This document shows, in pieces, positions 15,341-19,634 of a stretch of 19,634 nucleotides of DNA (its first letter is position 1; each line of letters starts with the position of its first letter). Under the pieces are notes generated by a model. That model was not told the origin of the DNA. It ran no database searches and saw only the letters and a program-made list of their open reading frames with translations. The stretch lies in NCBI GenBank assembly GCA_003212115.1, contig QCQS01000013.1, positions 1 to 19,634 on the forward strand, in the 5' to 3' direction. The translations under genes were made by a program, and so were the position numbers. The DNA comes from Prochlorococcus sp. AG-455-E15 (lineage in GTDB: Bacteria > Cyanobacteriota > Cyanobacteriia > PCC-6307 > Cyanobiaceae).

Positions 15341-15568
15341 ATGCAATTACTGGGATTAATTCTTTTACTAGCTAGTAGCTGGTATTTATGGAAACTAACA
15401 ACAAACTTTCTTGATGAACCAACAAAAAAAGAGCTATCTAAAAGTTTTGATAACCTCAAAAATAAATTCTCTGAGGGGAAACAAAATTTCTCTAAAGCAA
15501 AAATAAGCGAAGCTTGGGAAAAATACAAAGAAGAAGGTGGTGCCTTATCTAATAAAGAAAAAAGCTAG
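15341..15568 (+). CDS. 75-aa single-span membrane protein
   Basis: Starts MQLLGLILLLASSWYLWKL, an N-terminal membrane helix, followed by a charged helical tail (EPTKKELSKSFDNLKNKF, then EGKQNFSKAKISEAWEKYKEEGG) with a heptad-like pattern suggesting a coiled-coil. The stop TAG (15566-15568) overlaps the next gene's GTG by one base. The minus-strand frame across the same DNA is a shadow. It begins a block of four small genes with no gaps. Family not recognised. Confidence 0.75.
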   Translation: MQLLGLILLLASSWYLWKLTTNFLDEPTKKELSKSFDNLKNKFSEGKQNFSKAKISEAWEKYKEEGGALSNKEKS

Positions 15569-15822
15569 TGGACTTTTTTATTATTACAAACTTCACTAAA
15601 GATATTTCAAGAATTGATCTAATTGGTATTTTGATTGGTCATTTAATTTTTGGTGTTGCCTTGACACAGCTTTTAGATTGGAAGTGGTTAAAGAACCTTA
15701 TGAGTGAAGAAGATAAAACAAGGATGCTTAAAAGTTATACATGGAAAGACTTATTAGTAGATGGAGCAATTGTAACGGTAGTTCTAGGAATAATATTTTT
15801 GATAATTAGCATTTTTCTATAA
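15568..15822 (+). CDS. 84-aa two-span membrane protein
   Basis: Starts at GTG (15568-15570), sharing its G with the previous stop. Two hydrophobic segments (LIGILIGHLIFGVALTQLL, about 18-36, and LVDGAIVTVVLGIIFLIISIF, about 63-83) flank an acidic/basic loop (KWLKNLMSEEDKTRMLKSY). The stop is directly followed by an ATG (TAAATG). The hairpin-in-membrane topology and zero-gap context suggest a subunit or partner in a multi-protein membrane assembly; this is inference. No family recognised. Confidence 0.75.
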   Translation: MDFFIITNFTKDISRIDLIGILIGHLIFGVALTQLLDWKWLKNLMSEEDKTRMLKSYTWKDLLVDGAIVTVVLGIIFLIISIFL

Positions 15823-15912
15823 ATGGACTTAACATACATCCTTTTAGTTTTTTTAATGATATCAATTATGATTTTCACTCAAATAATCAATTCCTCCGAT
15901 AAACCAAAATAA
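15823..15912 (+). CDS. 29-aa single-span membrane peptide
   Basis: MDLTYILLVFLMISIMIFTQ then IINSSDKPK: a single transmembrane helix with a short polar C-terminus. The ATG abuts the previous TAA, and its TAA abuts the next ATG. These two zero-gap junctions are the best evidence that it is translated. The size and form resemble small thylakoid subunits, but I recognise none. Confidence 0.65.
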   Translation: MDLTYILLVFLMISIMIFTQIINSSDKPK

Positions 15913-16014
15913 ATGACAGAAGTAACTAGCAACTCTTCAACTGGGTGGTACTTAATTGCTTTGGTAAGCACTTTATCTTTTTTAGCCTTAATTTACTTCG
16001 GCCAAAAAAGATAG
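15913..16014 (+). CDS. 33-aa single-span membrane peptide
   Basis: Polar N-terminus (MTEVTSNSSTG), a hydrophobic helix (WYLIALVSTLSFLALIYF) and a basic end (GQKR), predicting N-out/C-in topology. The ATG follows the preceding gene's TAA without a gap. It closes the gapless four-gene array 15341-16014. The strong hairpin at 16054-16080 lies 40 bp downstream but its T-run points the other way. Family not recognised. Confidence 0.65.
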   Translation: MTEVTSNSSTGWYLIALVSTLSFLALIYFGQKR

Positions 16015-16044
16015 AGTACATTTTGAAAGAATATTTGAATTCAT

Positions 16045-16080
16045 AAAAAAAAAACTCTGCAACTAATTTAGGTGCAGAGT
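16045..16080 (-). terminator. Intrinsic terminator for minus-strand transcripts
   Basis: ACTCTGCA (16054-16061) pairs perfectly with TGCAGAGT (16073-16080) around an 11-base loop. The adjoining run of ten A on the + strand (16045-16054) reads as T on the minus strand after the hairpin, the classical rho-independent layout. It would end a minus-strand transcript covering 16103-16225 or coming from the SDR gene. On the + strand no T-run follows, so it is poor as a + terminator. Confidence 0.75.
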
Positions 16081-16102
16081 TCTTGATTATTAAATTATTG
16101 GT

Positions 16103-16225
16103 TTATATAAATCTATTAATGATGAAACCTTTTTTCTTAATTAAAGAAAAAGAGACCGATGAATGTGATGAAGATACTGAATTCACGGTCCCTTTGATAA
16201 CCGCATTTTTCGGTAGATACGACAA
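16103..16225 (-). CDS. 40-aa microprotein with very strong Shine-Dalgarno (candidate)
   Basis: A TTG-start frame (start codon 16223-16225, 40 codons to TAA), reading MSYLPKNAVIKGTVNSVSSS, then HSSVSFSLIKKKGFIINRFI. Seven bases upstream is AAAGGAGGTGA, a near-perfect 16S-tail complement, and an intrinsic terminator lies ~25 bp after the stop, so the expression signals all point to this strand. Against it: the serine-rich stretch is what the antisense of an acidic + strand frame produces, and several codons (CCG, GCG, GTG) are uncommon here. The competing + frame 16119-16262 is listed next. Only one of the two is likely to be the main product. Confidence 0.45.
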   Translation of the reverse strand: MSYLPKNAVIKGTVNSVSSSHSSVSFSLIKKKGFIINRFI

Positions 16226-16262
16226 TGAATCACCTCCTTTACTAATGTTTTTTTTAAGATAA
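16119..16262 (+). CDS. 47-aa acidic microprotein (alternative to the minus-strand frame)
   Basis: A frame of 47 codons with tandem ATG (16119 and 16122): MMKPFFLIKEKETDECDEDT then EFTVPLITAFFGRYDNESPP and LLMFFLR. The central acidic segment and the TVPLITAFFGRYDNESPP stretch look like real protein, and codons are typical of the neighbourhood. No Shine-Dalgarno or terminator supports it on this strand, whereas both exist on the opposite strand. It could be a genuine small gene whose PP codons coincidentally encode the antisense Shine-Dalgarno, or a shadow of the minus-strand gene. Family not recognised. Confidence 0.4.
   Translation: MMKPFFLIKEKETDECDEDTEFTVPLITAFFGRYDNESPPLLMFFLR
16229..16240 (-). 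promoter_or_regulatory. Unusually strong Shine-Dalgarno (12-base 16S-tail complement)
   Basis: Minus strand reads AAAGGAGGTGAT (16240 down to 16229), complementary over 12 bases to the canonical bacterial 16S 3' end GGATCACCTCCTTT. GGAGG is 7 bases before the TTG at 16225, an optimal distance. Most genes in this window show no clear Shine-Dalgarno. In + orientation the same bases mimic the 16S tail itself. Confidence 0.6.
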
Positions 16263-16357
16263 CTAAAAGAATTTAACAAGGAAATAAATTCGTTAAAAAT
16301 TTAAAAGTTTTTTAACAAACTAAAGATATAAATCTTTTCAATGTAAAAGTATTGATA

Positions 16358-17023
16358 TTACCAAGGCAAAACTTCTCCGTTGGCATGCCAAAACGTACCC
16401 GAGTTATTTCTATTTAAAGATTCAATACGTTTTAAAAGACCATTTGCTGATTCTTCAGGACTAATTCCATTTCTTGTAAAGCCAGTCATTCTTGTACTCA
16501 CTAGCCCAGGATGCAAAATAGCTACATAAATATCTTCTCTTGATAAATCTATAGACAGTGATTTTGCTGCCATTGACAATGCCACCTTAGACATCCTGTA
16601 ACCATAAGAACTTCCAGATGTATTATCTTCAATAGATCCCATTCTACTTGTGATAAAAGCAACTTTAGAAGATCTTTTTAAAAGATGTTTAAGTGATTGA
16701 GTCATATATATTGGGCTCAATGCATTGACTTCAAATTGCCGCAAAATACTTTTTTTATCTAAGTTTTCGAGAGAATTAAATTCATAAATTCCTGCATTAT
16801 GAATTAAGCAATCTAAATTAACCCCTGATAGTTTTTTACACAAATTTGTAATCGACTCTCCAGAAGAAATTTCTATATTCTCTTCAATCCTGACTCCTAA
16901 ATCTCTGAGTTCTTTTGAAGCTTTCCTACACGTAGCAATTACATTATCTCCCCTCTTATGAATTTGACTACATAGTTCTAATCCAATACCCCTATTTGAT
17001 CCTGTAATTAGATAAGTCGACAT
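16358..17023 (-). CDS. Short-chain dehydrogenase/reductase (SDR)
   Basis: 221-aa classical-type SDR with an NAD(P) Rossmann fold. TGSNRGIG (7-14) binds the cofactor, HNAG (75-78) stabilises the central sheet, and the catalytic residues are N100 (in NALSP), S130, Y142 and K146 (YRMSK). HPGLVSTRM follows in the usual place. It is shorter than the common 250 aa, resembling the C-factor/CsgA-like SDR subgroup. The substrate cannot be told from sequence. ATG at 17021-17023. Its transcript would run towards the 16045-16080 terminator, with the small 16103-16225 frame between. Confidence 0.92.
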   Translation of the reverse strand: MSTYLITGSNRGIGLELCSQIHKRGDNVIATCRKASKELRDLGVRIEENIEISSGESITNLCKKLSGVNLDCLIHNAGIYEFNSLENLDKKSILRQFEVNALSPIYMTQSLKHLLKRSSKVAFITSRMGSIEDNTSGSSYGYRMSKVALSMAAKSLSIDLSREDIYVAILHPGLVSTRMTGFTRNGISPEESANGLLKRIESLNRNNSGTFWHANGEVLPW

Positions 17024-17124
17024 CTCTAAACTAAAAAATAAAAGTTTAATCTAAATATAAATACAAAAAAGACAAACTAGAAAAAGAAAAAATTTATAAA
17101 ATGCCTTATAAGATTTTTTAAGGT

Positions 17125-17130
17125 TATAAT
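17125..17130 (+). promoter_or_regulatory. Consensus -10 element upstream of the 68-aa gene
   Basis: A perfect TATAAT lies 66 bp before the ATG at 17196, in the divergent gap between the SDR gene and this one. No good -35 is visible, which is common in cyanobacteria, and AT-rich DNA makes chance matches frequent. Confidence 0.35.
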
Positions 17131-17195
17131 AGTTCTGATTTTTAAAAGAATTTATAAAAGAAAGCAAAGATATTTTTATCATCAAAATTTAATGT

Positions 17196-17402
17196 ATGGA
17201 AATTTTCAATAAAGAATTTATACAAGAGATTATTAGGCTAACGTGGAGAAATCCTGCTTTCATGGCTATAGCTATTGCATTTGTTTGGCTTATCCCACAA
17301 TTATTCATCAGAAAAATAATGGAAAAAAAATATGAACGAAAAAAAATAGAAATTCAAAAAAATAAAATTCAGAAGCTTTACCCAACTAATACTCCTAAAT
17401 AA
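17196..17402 (+). CDS. 68-aa single-span membrane protein
   Basis: Polar start (MEIFNKEFIQEIIRLTWRN), one membrane helix (PAFMAIAIAFVWLIPQLFI, about 20-38) and a strongly basic cytoplasmic tail (RKIMEKKYERKKIEIQKNK), fitting N-out/C-in topology. No catalytic motif. A TATAAT at 17125-17130 could serve as its promoter. The AAAAAAGCTTTTTT palindrome at 17433-17446 downstream is too weak to call a terminator. Family not recognised. Confidence 0.75.
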   Translation: MEIFNKEFIQEIIRLTWRNPAFMAIAIAFVWLIPQLFIRKIMEKKYERKKIEIQKNKIQKLYPTNTPK

Positions 17403-17538
17403 GATTTTTATTTATAAGATTATCTAATGAATAAAAAAGCTTTTTTCATCTAACTAAAATATTATTAACCAGAAAACTGTAAAAAATAATACCTAAAACA
17501 AAAAAAATAACTTCTAGTATTTTAAAAAGTTGTTTAAT

Positions 17539-17712
17539 ATGAAGCCAGAACCGAAGAAAAAACTGCCTAACAAAAAAGTTATAAGATCAGCAAAATTTGA
17601 GGCTAAAGAACAATTCACTAAATCTGCTTTAGAAAATTTAAAAACAGAAAATGAAAGAATTGTTAATTCACTAAAAAAATCTGGGGAAATTAGAGAATCA
17701 AAAAAAAAATAA
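17539..17712 (+). CDS. 57-aa highly basic soluble microprotein
   Basis: Starting at the ATG (17539-17541): MKPEPKKKLPNKKVIRSAKF, then EAKEQFTKSALENLKTENER and IVNSLKKSGEIRESKKK. A TTG three codons upstream (17530) would extend it but is less likely as start. It is very rich in lysine and has an amphipathic central helix, with no membrane span or cysteine. Nucleic-acid or ribosome association is possible from charge alone, but no family is recognised. Confidence 0.6.
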   Translation: MKPEPKKKLPNKKVIRSAKFEAKEQFTKSALENLKTENERIVNSLKKSGEIRESKKK

Positions 17713-17763
17713 ATTTACATAATTAAAATTTATTTATTATTATATTATTTTATTGATTGAGAA

Positions 17764-17883
17764 ATGATTGAAAAAATCTCTCTAGCAAATCATCATTTAC
17801 CTCAACTTATTGGGTTCGTACTTATGTCAATTGGTTATACATTAGGTAATAAATTTTATCTTCCAGAAATTAAACAAAAGTAA
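17764..17883 (+). CDS. 39-aa single-span membrane microprotein
   Basis: MIEKISLANHHLPQLIGFVL then MSIGYTLGNKFYLPEIKQK: a short polar lead, one hydrophobic helix with glycines (about 14-28) and a polar tail. The two adjacent histidines at 10-11, just before the helix, are notable and could be ligands, although nothing proves it. ATG-to-TAA, 51 bp after the previous gene. Family not recognised. Confidence 0.6.
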   Translation: MIEKISLANHHLPQLIGFVLMSIGYTLGNKFYLPEIKQK

Positions 17884-18241
17884 TAATTTCAAGTTAATAA
17901 AATTAATTTAAATAAATAACATTGAAAATATATTCCTACTAAAAAAATATTTTCGAAAGTTTTTCTAGCTTAGAGAAATAAGACTTTAAAGCTAATTTTG
18001 TAATTCAATCAAGACTACTCTTTAGATGTTTCTGATACATAAATGTAACATTAAAGGCTTTTAAAATATGAAATCCAAAGAAAAAGTAAGATTTCATACT
18101 AATTATTTTTAAATATGTTACATTCATTAATAATTCAATTTAAGGTTTCCTCTGTCAATAAAGCAGGATTAAGGAAATGTTGGGTACCTACAATCGTCAT
18201 TTACTCTTTGGCTACTAATTGATCACATATGAAATCAAAAA
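17884..18241. other. Intergenic region upstream of the Hli gene
   Basis: No gene of normal size on either strand. It contains a nested inverted repeat (18042-18123, listed separately) and, at 18178-18219, a 13-codon frame (MLGTYNRHLLFGY) preceded by an AAGGA-like sequence, in DNA that is less AT-rich than its surroundings. The short frame may be a leader peptide or chance. Confidence 0.5.
18042..18123. repeat. Nested inverted repeats upstream of hli
   Basis: Outer arms AATGTAACAT (18042-18051) and ATGTTACATT (18114-18123) are exact reverse complements over 10 bp. Between them lie inner arms ATGAAATC (18068-18075) and GATTTCAT (18090-18097), also exact. The two could form one long branched hairpin in RNA, or the outer arms could be two copies of an operator. 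It ends about 120 bp before the Hli start codon. No T-run follows, so it is not a typical terminator. Confidence 0.4.
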
Positions 18242-18496
18242 ATGGATGCTCTTACTAGTTTTATAGTTGTTATTATCGCAATTACAATCCAATTCTCTTT
18301 ATACGCCATCAAAAGGTTACAGGAACCTTTAGAACCAAATTATTTGATAGATAAAAATTCGAAAAAAATTAAAAACTATATGGGTAAATTTTGGAAAAAT
18401 GCCGAAATAACAAATGGTAGATTAGCTATGATTGGCTTTTTAGCTTTAATAATAAATTATGGTTTTTTTGGGTGGATAATTCCAGGGTTTATTTAA
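18242..18496 (+). CDS. hli: High-light-inducible chlorophyll-binding protein (Hli/Scp) with extra N-terminal span
   Basis: 84-aa thylakoid protein with the Hli chlorophyll a/b-binding helix: FWKNAEITNGRLAMIGFLAL (50-69), where E55, N58 and R60 are the pigment-ligand and ion-pair residues of the ExxNGRxAMxGF motif. The family protects photosystems under high light by binding chlorophyll and carotenoid. Unlike a standard one-helix Hli, it has an additional hydrophobic segment at the N-terminus (TSFIVVIIAITIQFSLYAI, about 5-23), giving two predicted spans. The upstream inverted repeats may regulate it. Which member of the hli family it is cannot be told from this window. Confidence 0.93.
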   Translation: MDALTSFIVVIIAITIQFSLYAIKRLQEPLEPNYLIDKNSKKIKNYMGKFWKNAEITNGRLAMIGFLALIINYGFFGWIIPGFI

Positions 18497-18591
18497 CTCA
18501 TTTGTATATCAAAGATTCAAGAAAAAATAAGTCTATCGTTAAAAAAAACTCTCCTTTTAAAAAAAAAATTTTTATTATAAGTAAAAAAACT

Positions 18592-18826
18592 TTGAGTAAT
18601 TCTGATTTTGATAAAAATGGAATAGACAGCAATGGAATACATTGGCTTCAATATGCTGCTTTTGCTGTTTCTGGTTTCGCAATATTTACAACCTGGGCAT
18701 TTTTTTTTGATGAAAGATTCCATAATTTCATATTGAACATTTTTAGGATTATTAACTGCAGTGGCTTTAACTGTAATGGAGCTTTTTAAAAATCTATGGC
18801 TAATCCAGATCAAAAAACAATATTAA
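18592..18826 (+). pseudogene. Two-span membrane protein, probably split by a 1-base frameshift
   Basis: The + frame encodes SNSDFDKNGIDSNGIHWLQ, a membrane span (YAAFAVSGFAIFTTWAFFF) and FDERFHNFILNI. It then becomes implausible (FRIINCSGFNCNGAF, stop 18789). If the five-T run at 18740-18744 had four T, reading would continue as LGLLTAVALTVMELFKNLW, a good second span, to a stop at 18824-18826. So a single inserted T is suspected. The frame has no ATG; the TTG at 18592-18594 is the best start, while the GTG at 18472 would overlap hli and is doubtful. The extended frame overlaps the next gene by ~30 bp. Alternatives are a true short protein or a sequencing error. Confidence 0.5.
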
Positions 18827-18978
18827 TTGATAATGCTTTTGAAGAAATTAAAAATATTTGTATAAATCTTCAAAAAGATACTGATGCTTCGAATTTAGAA
18901 ATTAAAAGTTTACTAAAACTGATTATCAATAAATGGGAAGAAAAGGAAGCACAAAAAACTGGATTTGGATTTAGGTAA
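18796..18978 (+). CDS. 60-aa acidic helical protein of unknown function
   Basis: MANPDQKTILIDNAFEEIKN then ICINLQKDTDASNLEIKSLL and KLIINKWEEKEAQKTGFGFR. Two amphipathic helices separated by an acidic turn at DTDASN, with a C-terminal GFGFR tail. No signal peptide or membrane span; a single cysteine. Codon use is ordinary for the region. The start lies within the extended frame of the preceding gene, or 6 bp after its shorter stop. Family not recognised. Confidence 0.7.
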   Translation: MANPDQKTILIDNAFEEIKNICINLQKDTDASNLEIKSLLKLIINKWEEKEAQKTGFGFR

Positions 18979-19085
18979 AGTTAGCAACTTTCCAAGAAGA
19001 GACTAAGGCATTAAACCATCTTTATATGAACAGATTATTTGCATTAAAATTTCATATTTATAATTTACATTTATAGAAAGAAACT

Positions 19086-19120
19086 AAAAAGGAATGAATC
19101 TCAAATAGAAGATTCATTCC
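19086..19120 (-). terminator. Intrinsic terminator on the minus strand
   Basis: GGAATGAATCT (19091-19101) pairs with AGATTCATTCC (19110-19120), an uninterrupted 11-bp stem with an 8-base loop. The + strand AAAAA (19086-19090) becomes a T-run after the hairpin on the minus strand, continuing into TTTTTAGTTTC. It ends a minus-strand transcript that includes the 13-codon frame at 19147-19188. Because the A-run faces left, it is not a + terminator for the 60-aa gene. Confidence 0.75.
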
Positions 19121-19146
19121 AGATTAAGCATTAGTTTTATCTAGAT

Positions 19147-19188
19147 TTAAATTTTATAATTCAACTCCTCTGGTGGACTGTCAATCAT
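19147..19188 (-). CDS. 13-aa peptide with strong Shine-Dalgarno (candidate micro-ORF or leader)
   Basis: ATG-to-TAA, MIDSPPEELNYKI. An AGGAGGG Shine-Dalgarno sits 6 bp upstream, the best-placed one in the window besides that at 16.2 kb, and an intrinsic terminator lies 26 bp after the stop. A longer frame from TTG codons upstream would give about 20 residues but is less favoured. So short a frame with such strong signals suggests a leader peptide, a translated small RNA or a microprotein. Nothing in it is recognised. Confidence 0.4.
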   Translation of the reverse strand: MIDSPPEELNYKI

Positions 19189-19193
19189 TAGAT

Positions 19194-19200
19194 CCCTCCT
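19194..19200 (-). promoter_or_regulatory. Strong Shine-Dalgarno of the 13-aa frame
   Basis: Minus strand AGGAGGG (19200 down to 19194), with 6 bases between GGAGG and the ATG at 19186-19188. Shine-Dalgarno sequences this strong are rare among the genes in this window, which argues for deliberate translation of the short frame. Confidence 0.6.
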
Positions 19201-19270
19201 ATTCAACAAGTTAAACCTACGCCTTACTTATAAAGAAAGTAAATCAGTAAAAATGCTGATTTACTATTTT

Positions 19271-19372
19271 CTAAAATGTTTGAATTAAAGAAGCCAATTC
19301 TGGTGCATCTAATAAAAGTGCAAAAAATGTGAGCACGACTAATAAAAATATGGAAAAGTAGAATTGAATCAT
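19271..19372 (-). CDS. 33-aa single-span membrane peptide
   Basis: MIQFYFSIFLLVVLTFFALL then LDAPELASLIQTF: a hydrophobic helix (about 3-21) with a short acidic/polar tail. ATG-to-TAG. It lies 82 bp upstream of the 13-aa frame on the same strand and may share its transcript and terminator. The size and layout resemble small photosynthetic-complex subunits, but no family is recognised. No Shine-Dalgarno is visible. Confidence 0.6.
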   Translation of the reverse strand: MIQFYFSIFLLVVLTFFALLLDAPELASLIQTF

Positions 19373-19472
19373 CTTTTAAAGTTACTTAAAAAGAATTTTT
19401 TAAGTTGTATAAAATAATGCTTTGTTTACATAATTAAATATCTCAACCTAGAGAAGTTTAATTAGAGAAAAA

Positions 19473-19634
19473 TTAAGATGTTTCAGGGGAAAATATCGTC
19501 CTATTTTTTTGCCAATACTCACCCTCTAAAAAAAATAAAAAAGACCAACCTTTATTCCATCCTAAGTAGAAGGGATTTCGATACATTGCATTCTTTTGGG
19601 TATATTCCTTAATGTTATTTTCCTTTTCAACTTG
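19473..19634 (-). CDS. Protein with aromatic-rich C-terminus (open at the window end)
   Basis: The minus-strand frame is open from the window edge to TAA (19473-19475), 53 codons in view. Its product reads QVEKENNIKEYTQKNAMYRN, then PFYLGWNKGWSFLFFLEGEYW and QKNRTIFSPETS. The aromatic cluster (FYLGWNKGWSFLFFLEGEYW) is too specific to be chance. An internal ATG (M17) could be the start of a 37-aa protein; otherwise the start is beyond the window. Family not recognised. The + strand frame across it is a shadow. Confidence 0.65.
   Translation of the reverse strand, partial: QVEKENNIKEYTQKNAMYRNPFYLGWNKGWSFLFFLEGEYWQKNRTIFSPETS

Noticed and set aside
15259..15528. 89-codon minus-strand frame opposite the 75-aa gene
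   Set aside because: The + frame has gapless coupling with its neighbours; this one has no such support.
17433..17446. AAAAAAGCTTTTTT palindrome as a terminator
   Set aside because: The stem has only A-T pairs around one GC core with no loop, so it is too weak to support a call.
18517..18813. 98-codon minus-strand frame opposite the two-TM protein
   Set aside because: The product is an unstructured mix of basic and aromatic residues and is antisense to a frame with clear membrane spans.
1..19634. tRNA, rRNA, CRISPR array, transposase or phage genes
   Set aside because: No cloverleaf TPsiC-type sequence, repeat-spacer pattern, transposase motif or integrase was seen anywhere in the window.

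Overview
The window looks like a chromosomal segment of a high-light-clade Prochlorococcus or a very close marine picocyanobacterium. The DNA is visibly AT-rich throughout, genes are packed tightly, there is a chlorophyll-binding high-light-inducible (Hli) protein, and many genes encode very small proteins. The strain was judged from sequence character only; no database was searched.

Left region (1-4520, + strand): a DNA-repair operon with the C-terminal part of an ATP-dependent DNA ligase (open at the window edge), an Lhr-core type DEXH helicase and a metallophosphoesterase (PdeM type). They are joined by an ATGA overlap and a TAAATG junction. This is the known 'ligase-associated' cluster; its fourth member, an exonuclease, would be expected just left of the window. 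A small secreted protein follows. The 4521-5247 gap holds a 48-aa helical protein, a 29-aa membrane peptide candidate and an open frame with no start codon.

Middle (5248-9155, - strand): the high-affinity phosphate importer in the order pstS, pstC, pstA, pstB. A clean 11-bp-period Pho-box-like repeat lies just upstream of pstC. No phoB, phoR or phoU is in the window. Upstream of pstS on the same strand are a two-TM potassium channel with an RCK/TrkA-N domain, a c6-like cytochrome c and an LptA/OstA-like periplasmic protein (9156-10997). Next come a DUF1499 protein and a run of small membrane or hypothetical proteins (11172-13879).

Right region (13880-19634): a roughly 950-bp stretch with little long coding capacity that contains four DnaA-box-like sequences within 75 bp. 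It is followed by a gapless array of membrane microproteins (15341-16014), an SDR-family reductase, an Hli protein with an extra N-terminal membrane segment, a probably frameshifted two-TM protein and several microproteins. Two short minus-strand loci (about 16.1 and 19.15 kb) each combine an unusually strong Shine-Dalgarno, a very short reading frame and an intrinsic terminator. Most tail genes have no recognisable function. The clearest unexplained signals are the DnaA-box cluster, the strong-SD micro-loci and the microprotein array.
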